Source: Mesocentrotus franciscanus
Taxonomy: Eukaryota > Echinodermata > Echinoidea > Camarodonta > Strongylocentrotidae
Reading direction: 5' to 3'
Length of the DNA: 64,000 bases
Assembly (NCBI GenBank): GCA_037976565.1
Contig: CP137684.1
Coordinates: forward strand, 20,956,259 to 21,020,258
Position 1 is the stretch's first letter. Every line of letters starts with the position of its first letter. Positions 11,170 through 23,232 of this stretch are shown here, piece by piece. Both the position numbers and the translations under genes were made by a program. The notes beneath the pieces were generated by a model. That model saw only the letters and a program-made list of their open reading frames with translations, had not been told where the DNA came from and made no database searches.

Positions 11170-11900
11170 AGTAGAGATGTCATGGTCTATATGGCTATGT
11201 CACAGGATCACATGGTTCACAGTTTGAATCCCAGCCAGGGCTCAGGTCTACGAAAAGACAGTACCGGTAATCTAGATTTTCCACTCAGGTACATGTATAC
11301 TTCATGGGTACCTGGTAGGAACTTATTCCTTGAATGCTTTCAGCACGTTAGGGCACCTGGGCCCGTATTCAATTCAATACTTAAGTACAAATTTTAAGCT
11401 TTTTACTTAGTATTTGGCTTAGATAAAATACTTAGCCAGTTTTGGTATTCAATTCAAACTTTTGGCTAAGTATTTTACCCTAAATTTAAGACAGCTCCCT
11501 ATCAGACTTAAGCCAATTATTTGGAGGCCTTGATTGGCAGGCATATGGTTTTCTTACGCAGTATTATAACCTGCGCACAATTATATTAGCGCATTTATTG
11601 TGACGTTAATTGCGCATTACTTCTGATTGACCGTGTGATGTCACAATGCTTATCAGTAAGTATTTTACTTAGATTTTGTCTAAGGTAAGTAAAAGTCTAA
11701 AATGCGATTTGAATACGAGATAAGTAAATTTCTTAGCTTAGCCACTTACTTAATAAATTTCTTACTTATTCTGAGTATTGAATTGAATACCTGCCCAGGG
11801 CTAAAGCCATGGTAATGATCTTGGTATTTTTGTAAGCGCCTTGAGCATCTCCTTGGATGGATATGTGCGTAGTTTCAATGTAGCTATTATTTATGCTATT
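11170..11900 (+). mobile_element. SINE-like repeat split by a MITE
   Basis: TCACAGTTTGAATCCCAGCCAGG resembles a B box of a tRNA-derived SINE. Its body resumes after an inserted element, with GTAAGCGCCTTGAGCATC and a (TAT)n-like tail near 11890. The two halves are separated by the MITE at 11358-11802, so the MITE came later. Confidence 0.55.
11358..11802. mobile_element. 445-bp MITE nested in the SINE-like repeat
   Basis: The ends are TATTCAATTCAATACTTAAG and, inverted, GAGTATTGAATTGAATACC, with CCTGGGC / GCCCAGG outside. The interior repeats TAAGTATTTTAC-like words. Its core (GGCAGGCATATGGTTTT, CGCACAATTATATTAG, GACCGTGTGATGTCACAATG) recurs at about 57340-57470. Confidence 0.7.
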
Positions 11901-12454
11901 CCTATTATTATACTTTTCAATACTACGTGTTCATGTACTACATTCATGTGAATAATTTGTTTTATTGATTTATCTTTGGCATCATGTATTTCAAAGCCAT
12001 CGCTACATCATGAGAAACTCCCGGAGAATTAATTCCAAAGGTTCATTATATTATATGTCCAAGGTTGTTTTACCCATTTTAATAAATTTTTAATGACATC
12101 TGTTACAAATTTTCACAATTATGGTCAGCCTTCACTGTGGTCTGCTGTTGGTATTTGTTGGTATTTGTTGCAGCCTTAATTTGGCTTTAATTCTGTAAAA
12201 ACATTAAGCTTTTTCTGTGTTTTTATTAATTTTAAATGGATATATACCGCTTTAACCAACCAACATTTAACAATAATATTTCTACTGAAGTGAAGGCTGC
12301 ATGCTTACTCGTATAGGTATGACTTGTAAATCTTCTCATTATGTTATGTAGCCTAAAATACAAGCTGGCTGATGAACATGTATGTAATATACCATTTGAT
12401 AGATATAGCACATGATTGTGCTTTCTTAAATCCACAGATCTTTTGAACATGGAG

Positions 12455-12740
12455 AATGCCTCACGGAAGGGTACCAGCGCGCATTGACTTGGTTGTGAAC
12501 TTGGACCTCTCGGTTACAAGACCACTGCTCTACCACTGAGCCATCAATCATGCCTCCTCGATGATGAGAAAGGCATTACACAAATTGGCCAGTTTTTATT
12601 TTCTTGACCTACTGAGTTAATACAGAAATCAGTGACACAAGAAGAGGATCGAGTTTATTCTTTGTTTGGAGGGTTGACTTTTAAAAGATGTTGAAATGGT
12701 TGATTGTGAACAGTGACAAGATATGAATAGTAAAATGTAA
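12455..12740 (-). mobile_element. tRNA-Thr-like SINE, copy 1
   Basis: On the - strand GATGGCTCAGTGGTAGAGCA is a tRNA A box and D arm and GTCTTGTAACC is an anticodon arm with TGT (Thr). The T arm is imperfect, so this is a retroposed tRNA-like head and not a working gene. A second copy with the same flanking text (AAAGGCATTACACAAATTGG) lies at about 29810-30065. Confidence 0.7.
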
Positions 12741-14218
12741 TATTTTGAGAATGAGGCTATGCTTCTTAATCATCTGTGATTGACAATATGCATGTTGTAA
12801 TAGTGTTTTTAATTGATTAAGCTATGATTGTATGTACACTATACCAATAAATCAAGTTGGCATGGCAGTGTCAAAATTGGTGATTACATGTAAATTTCCG
12901 GATACCTCTCCTTTCTCATTTTTGTTTGTTTGTAACTCGATCACAAAGACTTTCAAGAAAACAACATAATTCAATTTCTGCTGTCTTGTTCATCACCTTC
13001 TGTAATTGCAAAGGCAAATACATATCTGATGATGATTTTAATGGCAATGGCAATACATATATACAACAGCTTGTGGCATTTTCTATCAATTTTGCACAAG
13101 ACTTCATACATATCATACTGCTGACTCTGTTCAACTTGGCAATGTTTAAAAAGCTGCTTAGAGTAACCTAAATCCAGCCTAAGCTATCTTTGATAATACA
13201 AAACCTGAAACAAATAATGGATCATTACTGAATGGAATTATAATACATGTATGATGTATGTTAGTAAGCACAATAAAACCACCAACAAATTGCCAGAGAT
13301 GATTTTTTTAATTAAGGTCTGTTTCTGAAATACATGTACACACCACAAACATAGAGAGGAAATGTGGGGTCCAAAAAAAGGTTATTTTGAAGATAAGCGC
13401 ATTTAAAGTTTGAAGTATACCGAGTCTGACTTGCTAAACTTGTGTGCAAAGCAACAAAAGGAGAATTACATGTAGAACTCTATAGAAATTTCTTAGAAGA
13501 GATTAGCCGATCATAACGGTTTGGTGATTCTAAATGTTTGAATTTGATAAAAGTATACTCTTTCATGTAATACACACAACTACAATTTGACCTCGCTGAC
13601 CAAATACAGTCATGTACCCCTTAAAATCACACCATGTGACTTTGAGGATTTTGTGGGTGCGATCACGTTTTATCAAGAAACAAAAGCTGACATCATAATA
13701 CATGTATAATTGCCTTTTGAATGTTTTACCTCATAATTCATACAATAAAAACACATTTATGTCCCTCAATTTGGACAAGAAAAGACTACAATTTATATAC
13801 ATTTATATGTAATTGATGACATGCAAATATATAATATTATACAACTCACTCCCAGATCCTAATCTAATGATTGGTCATGCGCGGTCACGTATGATTCATT
13901 TACTGAGCCTATTGCACGCTTTTTCATGAACAAGCGTGCAATATTTTCCAGTACTATCCAACGATTTTTCAGTGCCGCGCAGTAGTGCGCGTAGAGGTTA
14001 GAGCGCTTAATACTGCATGTACACATGGGCCTATTCTTGCGCAGCACTATGCGTAAATGGATATAGATAGAGGTACGCTTGCTATATCTATACTTATGTG
14101 TGCGCACTAAATTGAGACATATTAAAACTTGAGATTTATTTGTCAGCCATAAACTGTCACAAAACAATCTTGAATCAATTATTTTTACATCAAATAACAA
14201 GGATCTAGGAGTTTCGTT

Positions 14219-14395
14219 GTATAAAACAAATGATGCATGTTTTCATTCGTTCATTATACGATCTATCCGCCCTCGTTGATGCTGTGTGTATCTATCGCAC
14301 TCAGCCTAACGGCTTCATGCGATAGATACACACAGCCTCAACTCGAGTGCGGATAGATCATATAATGAACTCATGCGCATGCATCATTTGTATAC
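14219..14395. mobile_element. Palindromic MITE, duplicate-1 specific
   Basis: The outer arms AAACAAATGATGCATG and CATGCATCATTTG are inverted. Inner arms run from GATCTATCCGCC / GTGTGTATCTATCGCA to TGCGATAGATACACAC / GCGGATAGATC. The loop is under 20 bp. The surrounding segment (about 13840-14395) is absent from the matching place in the other duplicate near 36145. Confidence 0.75.
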
Positions 14396-14511
14396 TACTC
14401 ATACTAATACAAAACTACACGTGTGTAAAAATCAAACAAAATTCAATAGAAAGTTTGAGTTATTTTGGTTTCAGTAGGACCAAAACATTGACAGTCTCAC
14501 AAAAGCTCATT

Positions 14512-14704
14512 AGGGCGCTTTCGCAAACGCGACAGAAGCAAAGACGGTAACGCGAGCGAAAAAAACAATCTGCGCATGCGCGAACCAGAATTTTCTCCGT
14601 CTTGTTGATTTTCACAAGCGTTCGTTCCATAAACACGACGGAAGAGCTATATCGCCGTAATTCTCCCGTCGTCTTTGCTTCCGTCGCGTTTGCGAAAGCG
14701 CCCT
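14512..14704. mobile_element. 193-bp MITE with ATT target duplication
   Basis: The ends are AGGGCGCTTTCGCAAACGCG and CGCGTTTGCGAAAGCGCCCT, inverted and extending about 30 bp. ATT flanks both sides (14509-14511, 14705-14707). The paralogous site near 36270 lacks the element and reads CTCAGTAAAGCATCATT. Confidence 0.88.
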
Positions 14705-15719
14705 ATTATAGCATCATTGGACTGAGTCAAAACGTAAAACCAACCGTTAAATGACCCTTAAAACCAACAAAAAAAACTAATTACGATTTTGTCAAATGTT
14801 TAACCGGAAACTGAAAAGAAAAAGGAGGTATAAGTCCGTCCACAAGGACTTTGGCATGTGCGTGGAGCATTAACCCATTAGCAACTAAACCGCCTGAAAC
14901 CGCCCCTCCTGTTACTCACTGAACCACCCAAAATCACCCGTCCGTTTTCAACGCGCTATAGTATCCGTTCTAGGGTCTACCGTGATAATGTTATAAGTGC
15001 GTAATCCTTACAATGTCTACAGTAGGATTCTGCATAGAAAAATAGCGCATGTTTCATATTGTTCAGAACAATGTCAAAATGAGAGCTATATGGCAACATC
15101 TTCCAGTGAGTAACAGGCCATTTTTACAAAATCTCTAGTTGCTATAAATGGGTTAAGGGGAATGTACATGTACCTGTACTTGGGGAAGCCTCGTAGACAT
15201 TGAGGGATGATTGTGTGACTTATGAACTTTGAACTTTTTTGACAGGCGTGTGTGTAATTGGGTTTTTACAGAAGTGTATCAATCAGATATATTTACGTCT
15301 GGCGACAGACCTTTAACGTCAGCATCCGAAAGACATGACTTTTTAACCTGGGTCTGCTGAGTCAGTTTGTAGGTGAAGACAGAGAGCTCACCAAGTAAAC
15401 ATCTCCTATTTTTAACAGTTTTGGAAGAAAAAAACGTAATGACTCGGCCATAGTGCAAAGTTGTCCAAAAATATAATGGTCATCTATTTCTATAGAAGGT
15501 AACATGTACATGTATCTTGCTAAAACTTGTGGCAAGAATTGCAAATGAGTCCGACTTGGGTTCCTTGCGAGCACATACGCATGCATCTATGAGTCTACTC
15601 AACAAGTCATTTTATGTTTACCGAGAGTGTACTTAAACTGCATCAGCTTTTTTAAAGACAGTATAGCGACATGGAACCCCTTCACATTAAGAGCAAATCA
15701 TTTGGTGACTGGTACAATT

Positions 15720-16095
15720 TAACCCTATTTTCACTGGGCTATTTCAGACCTTTTACTGGGGGTCAATTTGACCCCCAAGATCTAAGCCGTTTCACAGCCG
15801 ATCGCCGCGAAAATTTGCATGCATGTCGAGTGAAGTGTATAGAATACTATGGTAATTTCAATTTTTTGAAAAATTCACTCATTTGCATATTCATGGTAAT
15901 TTATGCAAATAAGGTCATAAAATTCACATTTTTACCCATAAATCATGTATTCTTCATATTTAAGCATTCTTTTTCACTACATATATTCGTTAGACCATTT
16001 GGAATAATAATACAACAACAAAAAATTGGAAGAGCCAGGTTATTCCTTATGTTATCTTTTGTTTTGATAATTTCTTATGTTTGTCATTGTATTCA
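15720..16095. mobile_element. TE-derived block replacing the duplicated sequence
   Basis: The palindromic GGGGGTCAATTTGACCCCC word sits at about 15757. The block includes GCATGCATGTCGAGTGAAGT and CACTCATTTGCATATTC. An inverted relative lies at about 39660-39930. At the matching position of the second duplicate (37185-37550) the text differs, so the block is a later insertion or replacement. A 165-codon open frame across it has no protein-like features. Confidence 0.55.
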
Positions 16096-16573
16096 GAGAT
16101 TCAGAGAAAAGGGAATTTTGACAACAGAGGAAGTTTCCAGCTTACCAAGCATACATGTAACTGAATAGAGTATTACACACATCAGGATTCCTATCATTTC
16201 ATCAGTTTTCTCTCAAACCTCACCCTAACTCTAAACAAAGATTTAAAAATATAAAAATAAAACAGGTGTCCCGAGCACATGGGCCCCTAAACTTGAACTC
16301 CATTCCCCCTATGTTCAAATTATAACAGGGGGCCTAGATGCACACAAACCTTAAGATTTCAATACAGACAACTTGTGAAAGAGATAACGTACTACCCTGC
16401 TGTCACAGTTATTTCACAGTGACATAGATTTACATGTATATATATAACATATATGTAACAACATTAGCAATCATCTTTTGGTAATTAAAGCTGAGGTGCG
16501 TCCTGTCTGAGTATTGTTTATCTGGCATTTTCCTAGGCATATATATATCAACGAATCAGATCATTTGTTTGCT

Positions 16574-17447
16574 CTATTCAGAGCCATCAATTTTATTTCT
16601 CTCTGGATCTTTCTCTTTCAATGATTCTCTCTCTTTCCACCAGTCAATCCCATGCAGTTTCTTCTTGTGGTTCTTTAAGCTGACCTTATTAGTAAACGCC
16701 ATCTCACACAACTCACAAACATATGGTTTATCTCCTGTATGCTGCCGCATGTGTGACTTGAGATTGCTACTCTGCGTGAAAGACTTGTCACACATCGAGC
16801 ATGGATAAGGCTTAACTCCACTGTGAATCACTAAATGTCGCCTGAGATATTCCCGATTTTTCAAGATCTTGCCACAGGTCAAGCACTGCGCACTCCTAGT
16901 TTTATTGCTGTGGACATTTCTAATGTGACCCTTGAGGTATTCCTGGTGCTTAAACGTTAAAGGGCACTGTGGACATTGGACGTAATCGCTTTCCTTGATC
17001 TCTAGGTGTGAGATCTCATGCACTTTGATATGTGAACTTTTGATCATTTTACCACACTGCTGACACAGCACACTACATCTAGGATTGTTGGTGTGGCATC
17101 TGTTAAAGTGTGTTCTAAAGCGCAAGAGCAGTTTTTTGCACTCCCCACACCATCCCATGTCAAAAGTGTTCCCTTTAATTTGCTTTTGATTGATTGGAGA
17201 GCATCCTCGATTGCTTCAGGGCCCTTATCAATTGGGATGTGTTTTTGTAAATGGCGCATTTTTTGGGTTTCCTTTCCAGGCCTCAGAGCAGATTGGGCAT
17301 GATTCTGGAAACTTAAAGGCTGGCTTGCGATTTTTGCTTTGGCGTCTTTTTCTTTTACGAGCAGGTTTACCCTCAAAGTCTTCATCACTATCTCCTCCAT
17401 ATTCAAGGCTGTCATCACTCTCAAGGCTGTCCTGGTCACCAAGACAC
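16574..17447 (-). pseudogene. Zinc-finger terminal exon of copy B, frameshifted
   Basis: The acceptor is GCTGTAG, with the exon from 17447 down to TAG at 16576-16574. It is a close relative of the intact exon at 38012-38897 and would encode an acidic leader (CLGDQDSLESDDSLEYGGDS), a basic patch (KPARKRKRRQSKNRK) and seven C2H2 fingers ending CELCEMAFTNKVSLKNHKKK. Two deletions break it: 2 nt after CPICSEAWK and 4 nt after SIKSK. The splice frame therefore hits TGA at 17230-17228 inside the first finger. Together the deletions total 6 nt, so the last five fingers are back in splice frame but behind the stop. Any product from this exon would carry no complete finger. Read error is possible for the 2-nt lesion, less so for the 4-nt one. 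Confidence 0.85.
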
Positions 17448-17728
17448 CTACAGCGAATAGAAAAGAAACATGAAGCATTAGAGGTGTGTTGCAGTCTCGA
17501 GTGATGCTAGTGTACAATGTTTTAAATGTAAAGTGCAGAAGGGTACTTTTGTGCAATTTGTTCAATACGAAAAATTGCCTTTTATTGTTTTTTTCATCTA
17601 CAGATAAATGTCATGTATGTCCTATCTGTAAAATTTAAACGTTAGCAGTGTCCTAATATTCAAATTATGCAAGGAAACTCGTTCACTTGCTAGACTTCAC
17701 CATCAGACACTATTGAGTGACTGACTGG

Positions 17729-17763
17729 CTTTTATTCTTATTCTTATTCTTATTCTTATTCTT
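17729..17763 (+). repeat. (TTATTC)n microsatellite
   Basis: About five to six copies of TTATTC are in tandem. They are located in the copy B intron. Confidence 0.85.
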
Positions 17764-18105
17764 TGGTAATAACATACATAAAATGAGCTGTAAAGGGTAC
17801 ATGAGCATTTGTCTACATCAGTAACCCACTTCTTGTAACGGCCAAAATTAAACTGATTGAATCTTTGCGCAGCACAAACATACGATCATTCGGTACACTG
17901 GTCTGAAAATCAGACTATTACTTACTGTATTGCTATCACTTAAGTCGATTAGACAAATAATAGTCGTCATTTTCCCACTTAAAGACATTTTCAAGCCACC
18001 TTTTTTTAGGGAAGTTCTAAATTAGTATTATCTTTCAAATGCTGTTGGAATTGAACCTTTTCATTTTTGGCCTGCAAATGGGACATACACCTGTAGTACC
18101 TTTAA

Positions 18106-18621
18106 AGGGACTTGGTAACATTGTTCAGATGAGAGAAACGGTTGCTAAGGTAGTGACTTCAATGTTAGATGTACAATTAAAGATATTCTGAAAGTTTGAG
18201 TGAAAACAGACTATTATTAATGATACAAATTTGGGAAAAACTGATCTGATCGATTCCTGAATTCTCCCAACTATATTATTATAATTCAATTTAATTTTAG
18301 GTGTATGTAAATCGTCACAAAGCAATGGATTGGCTCTATATACCATTCAAAACATTTAAGTCTAGAAAGATTTTTAAAAGCCTGTTTTATGTCTAATATT
18401 CATGGAAAAACGGTTGGGAAAATTCAAAAATTGGTTGGGAGAATTTACTGTTAGAGGGTGTCGCACAGTGACGCCTTTAAAGAAAACCATAAATATCTTT
18501 GTGGTTTGAGAATTTTTTGCATGATAGAGGGTTAGTACGGTAGGAGGAAAATAATAAGTAACATTTCATACAAAAATTACGCAGTTTTTTCGGCAACATT
18601 CAACAATGTTACCGGTTCACT
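18106..18621. mobile_element. 516-bp TTAA element (GGTAACATTGTT family)
   Basis: TTAA at 18102-18105 and 18622-18625 flank inverted ends AGGGACTTGGTAACATTGTT and AACAATGTTACCGGTTCACT. A longer relative in the opposite orientation lies at 33845-34702. It has no coding frame. Confidence 0.8.
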
Positions 18622-19439
18622 TTAATATGACCATCGTGTTTTGGTAGTGATCCCTGAAGATTTCTTTTTAATGGTCACATCCAGATTAAACACAATGACA
18701 AAAAAGCACAAAAAAAGAAAAGAGAGGCATCTTGCAGTCCCAAGATTACAGTTGACATGCAGAACTCAATCCTTATTGTTTCTTATTATCTTACAAAATA
18801 ATTCACATGTTCATTAACACTTAAATTAAAGGTACTAGGTCCCATTTGCAGGCAAAAATAAAGAAGAGGTTAAAATCCAATGGAATTTAAAAAGGTAATA
18901 TTGATTTAGAACTTCCCTCAAAACAGAAGGGCTTGAAAATGTCTTTTTGAGGGAAAATAACGACAGGAGTCGAATCGAATTTAGCCAGCTCGGTTGTTTA
19001 ATTATATAGATTTTCAGACCCTTGTATCGAATGGTTGTACGTTTTGTGCTGCGCAAAGATTCAATCAGCTTAAAGGGCAAGTCCACTCCAAAAATAATTT
19101 ACTTTCAATAGAAGCAGAAAAATCAGACTAACCAATCAAAAAAAGTGAAAATTAAAAAATGAATTGCATACATAGAAAGAAATGGATATTATGTTTTGTT
19201 ATTTTAATATATAAGTTATATACTTAAGTTAATTATTTGATTGTGTTTCTTGTTATTTATTGATTTAATTCTGATAAACACCCGCTTATCTCGAAAGGGT
19301 GCATTGAACGCACCACACCACACCACACCACGCCCTTTCGAGACAAGCTGGGAAACTAGATGGATCTTCAACTGCGCGCAGTAAAAAATGATGCCTCTGC
19401 CATAGAGCCATTTTACAAACCAAAACAGAAGCAATTTTT

Positions 19440-20730
19440 CAAATTCAAGTTTGATTGTAATCCATTAACAGGTTCTCAGAATATCGTGATTACAAGCTAT
19501 TTTTCATATACATGTATGACCCTTTGATCTTTGACCTCATGACCCTAAAACCTAATCAGTTCATTGGCTCTGCAAGATACATACATGTCCTGAGTTTGAT
19601 AGTAATCCATCCATCAGTTCTAATGAGAATGTGTTCACAAGCTACTTTTGCATACATGAGCCGATGACCTTTGACCTCATGACCCTAACTTCCTAATCAG
19701 TTCATTGGCTCTGCAAGATACATATACATGTCCTGAGTTTGATAGTAATCCATCCATCAGTTCTAATGAGAATGTGTTCACAAGCTACTTTTGCATACAT
19801 GAGCCCGATGACCTTTGACTTCATGACCCAAAAATCTACTCGGTTCGTTGGCTCTGCAAGATACATTATAACATACATGTCTTGAGTTTGATGGTAATCC
19901 GTTCATCGGTTCTAATGATAATGGATCACAAGCTATTTTTGCATACATAATGAGCCCTATGACTTTTGACCTTTGACCTCATGACCCCAAAATCTAATCA
20001 GTTCATTGGCTCAGCAAGATACATACATGTCCCGAGTTTGATGGTAATCTGCATTTGAAATTTAGAGAACGGAATGCACATGCACAAATCATGTACCGTG
20101 CGCCGCGACTGCACTGTGCATTCCATGTGAAATACGTACTTGCATATACAGCCGAGTCATGCAGTGACCATGAGTGATAGTGCTTGCACGACGTGTGCAC
20201 GCTGTTCGGTGCCTACGGCTGGGGATTATGCATGGCACTCTACAATGTATGTGCACTCTACGCACACGCGGTCACTATTACACGTTGCAAATAGAGATCA
20301 AAGTGGCACACAGCAAACACGCTGTACGCATCTTGCGCAATGCAATCCTTCCAGCACTCATCGGATCGAAAGTCGAAACTATGGAAAGCCGATTGGTATT
20401 CATACTTCATGTATTCCCCCAAATTGGAACGTTATGTTTTTCATGGCTACAAAAACTTCAAAAACGTAACAGTTCCATTAGAAACAGAACAGTTGGCAAG
20501 TCTGGATAATGCGATCACAAGCTATTTTTGCATAGTTTATGCATACATAATGAGCCCTGTGACTATTGACCTCGTGACCTCAAAATCTAATCAGTTCATT
20601 AGCTCTGCAAGATACATACATGACCCAAGTTTGGCAGGAATCCATCAACTGGTTCTTGAGATAACGCGATCACGAGAACGGGACGTACAGATGGATAACC
20701 TGAAAACATAATGCCTCCAGCTGCTTCGTA
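19440..20730 (+). repeat. Tandem repeat, about 140-150-bp units (gacctttgacctcatgacc)
   Basis: Each unit has CACAAGCTA(T/C)TTTTGCATAC, GACCTTTGACCTCATGACC, AATCAGTTCATTGGCTCTGC and GAGTTTGATAGTAATCCATC. Starts are near 19490, 19640, 19780, 19930 and 20510. A GC-rich insertion of unknown origin occupies about 20050-20380. The array ends in GGAGGCATAAA near 20735. Confidence 0.75.
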
Positions 20731-20791
20731 ACGGAGGCATAAAAATACCATGGAGTTTCCCCATTGATGTCTTTTTTATAGGAATACTTAC

Positions 20792-20841
20792 TTGGAAGAC
20801 TTGGCCTTGCTGGATCCTGGTTTATCCTTGCTGTTCTTTGA
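20792..20841 (-). CDS. Linker exon of zinc-finger copy B (50 nt)
   Basis: The acceptor is TTTACAACAG and the donor is GTAAGTATT. The exon reads SKNSKDKPGSSKAKSS plus two bases (phase 0 in, phase 2 out). It is a short Ser/Lys-rich basic linker between the acidic exon and the zinc-finger exon, possibly contributing to nuclear import (inference). It is identical in sequence and length to 45142-45191 in copy A. Its conservation in both duplicates is the best evidence that it is real. Confidence 0.8.
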
Positions 20842-20987
20842 CTGTTGTAAATAAATGAAAAACAAGAGATTATACGTACATTCATTTGAATGTGATAGTC
20901 TCAAGAAATGGGGGATCCAAAATATGCATGACATGATGGTCTTCAAGTAAACTGTAAGTACTTATAATAATAATATATACCACTTAG

Positions 20988-21930
20988 GCCAACAAAAAAA
21001 AAGTTGTTTGGTTGTCCTCGTTTGCTTTTCTTCTTCATTTGGACTCTTTACTTCCTATTTATTTTCATTTTTTGTTCAAATCATGAAGCCAATATTATTA
21101 TTATTTAAACACAAAAAGCATCCCGGCCCAAATTCATGAATTGCCATGTCAATATTCATTGTCATTTTCGCTGTTTCGGAGGTAGTTTTCGGCTATAGCG
21201 AGGCAGTTTTCGTCTGCATGTAAAACGTATGTACGTCTAATGGGAGCGCGCACGCACGTCGTTTGTTCGTGCGGCCGGAGCAGGTATCCCACGCCAGAGC
21301 TCGCCGCGCCGAAAACTATCCCTGTGATGATCATACATCATTATCCGACTGCAATGGTTTAATACGTGCGGGGAGACACTATTGATCTTGCGATACACGA
21401 ACAATAGCGATCTAAATCTGAAAAATACTTGAAATACAGCTCAGGTTTTGGTACCCATCTTCCTTACAGACACGCGTAAGATATTCGATTTTTCAGATTC
21501 AGGTAGCGAGACTGCAGATTACATCGCTAAAATGTGATATTTAAGGATACATTTTCCATTGCAAATGTGGTTCTCCTGTGACTCTGATATGTTTTGTATA
21601 TGTGTGATATGTGTATTATGCTATGTATTTTAAAGTGATTTTACCACGCATACAACGGACCCACCGAAAACTGCCACCCGGCCGAAAACTCCCTCCTCTT
21701 CTCTATTAAAGACATAATTGCGTACTAAAAGGACCAAATTGGCGACGGGACACATTTTGATCCTTGCAACATGCATCAAATGGTATGTTTGGCGTTTAAA
21801 ATTGCTCCAAAATAAATGTATATTCTTTAAAAGAAAAGAAAAAAATCTTTAAAAAATAATAATAATACGAGCGGGCCGAAAATGAGGAGCGGGCGGTCGA
21901 GGACAACCAAATGATTTTTTGGGGGGCCTT
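20988..21930. mobile_element. DNA element with GGTTGTCCTCG inverted ends
   Basis: GTTTGGTTGTCCTCG near 21005 is mirrored by CGAGGACAACCAAATG near 21898, and outer GGCC words are also inverted. The right half has GGCCGAAAACT words. It lies in the intron between the linker and acidic exons of copy B and is absent at the matching place (about 45310) in copy A. Confidence 0.65.
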
Positions 21931-22382
21931 ATATAGCACAATTCCTGTCCTAAGTCATATCAGTGCACTTTACATAAATTACATAATTATTACCCTAGCT
22001 TTAGCTCCGGCAGCCGTTATCAGCGTACAGTGCATTTCAAGGAATAATCCCACCAGGTACCCTTTTACAGCACCTTGGTCGAGTGTGGCAAATAAAGAAT
22101 AATGTCTGAAGGAGTAATATCTCTGTTCAATAATTTAATAAATCTGCTGACTGAGTCATTTTGCATAGATGAAGTCAAAGAAAAAAAAATTGTTCTTGAA
22201 ATTAACATCCATTATCGATGATATAATGGGGCACCCTTATCCTTTATTCTCAAGACCACAAATCAATTACTAAATTCTCACTGTAAAATCTAGGACATGC
22301 TTACCAGTCAGTAAACAGAAGCAAAACTTGGCTTAATGTTGGAAGACATGTTTTTGTTCACATTATATCTATATGTTCTTAC

Positions 22383-23232
22383 CGAATGTTGGGGCATACT
22401 GCCTGAAGGGTCATAAGTAGGGTCTTCCATATCATCCTCTTCATCCTCCTCCTCGTCCTCTTCCTCCTCTTCCTCTTCCTCTTCATCCTCCTCCTCTTCC
22501 TCTTCCTCATCCTTCTCCTCTTCACACCACTCTGTTTCAGAATGCTTGAGCTTGCTATCAGCTCCAAATTCTTGGTCCTGCATTGGATCAAAGAATGACT
22601 CTTCCTTATCAGAATGCACAGAGTTTAATTGCTCGGAGTCTGACAAAACTTCTTCTTTCACAAAGACTGCAACCGGATGATCTGTAGCTTCTGACAGCTT
22701 TTTGTCAGGATCAAGTTCTTTCTCATCGTCCAATGTCATATTACCATCATCATAGATATAATCCTCTGTATTATCTTTTTCATCAATGCACTTAGCCTGA
22801 CGGAACTCTAGATCAGGCAACTGCTCAAAGTCTTCCATGGATTCAACAGGTTCCATCTTCACCACTTGAGTTGATCCAGGAATATCTTTGCCAGTCAGAA
22901 GGCCCTGGCCTGGTACCTGTATGACACATCTTGCTGGGGGTTGAGAAGATCCTGTAAGGGTTTCCTGCAGAGGCTGTGCTGCCTGCAAGTTTGAACCAAT
23001 CAGCATTAGATTATTCAGAGCCTGTGGAGTCATGCGAGAGTCTTGTCTCAGAAAAAGTGAATTACTAATGCGATCCACAAGTCTCATCTGCTGTGGACCA
23101 CTAGGTTGTATCCTTGCTAAAGGTGGCACAGGTTTCGTGGGTGGAGAGCTACCACAATGGCTACAGCTGTATACATCAGGCATGGTTTGAGTTGATTGAT
23201 CTACACACATACTCTTCTTCGTGTGCAGGAAT
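22383..23232 (-). CDS. Acidic exon of zinc-finger copy B
   Basis: The acceptor is TCTTTCAG (exon from 23232) and the donor is CATTCG|GTAAGA (exon ends 22383). It is 850 nt, phase 2 in, phase 0 out, open throughout. It encodes FLHTKKSMCVDQSTQ, a possible metal-binding CSHCGSS pair, a Pro/Gln-rich stretch, a VVKMEPVESMEDFEQLPDLE segment resembling a SUMO-acceptor context (V-K-M-E), FVKEEVLSDSEQ, and a run of about 40 Glu/Asp. Acidic tracts of this sort occur in transcription and chromatin proteins; the exact role is unknown. Compared with copy A it lacks two internal segments, about 20 and 70 residues, in frame. MCVDQ could serve as a start if no upstream exon is used. Confidence 0.85.

Larger units (their letters stand above)
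13070..17605. repeat. Segmental duplication, copy 1 (3' part of copy B)
   Basis: This block is collinear with 34862-39055 in the same orientation. Shared landmarks include TGAAACAAATAATGGATCAT (about 13205 and 35006), the CCCCTTAAAATCACACC junction, the GTATCAATCAGATAT stretch, and the whole zinc-finger exon. Differences are mainly transposon insertions: the palindromic MITE near 14219-14395 and the 193-bp MITE are in copy 1 only, and the TTAA element at 35360-35918 is in copy 2 only. Confidence 0.88.
17606..19440. mobile_element. Nest of TTAA-flanked elements in the copy B intron
   Basis: Absent from the matching place of the other duplicate (39055 reads GATAAAAAATATCTTAATATG). One element is bounded by GTAGTACC|TTAA at 18102-18105 and appears inverted at 18828-19072 (starting AGGTACTAGGTCCCATTTGC). 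The next element starts at the same TTAA and runs 18106-18621 with ends AGGGACTTGGTAACATTG and CAATGTTACC. A third start, TTAA followed by AGGGCAAGTCCACTCC, lies at about 19070. The elements are stacked end to end. Confidence 0.65.

Noticed and set aside
15671..16168. 165-codon + strand frame upstream of the copy B finger exon
   Set aside because: It crosses a transposon-derived block, has no domain or codon character, and is not preserved in the second duplicate.
19440..20730. CRISPR-like or protein-coding repeat array
   Set aside because: Repeats are long, degenerate and directly adjacent without unique spacers of constant size, in a eukaryotic intron; the overlapping frames of about 110 codons have no protein features.
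22379..22591. Arg/Lys-rich frame overlapping the acidic exon
   Set aside because: It is the shifted-frame shadow of the Glu/Asp tract.
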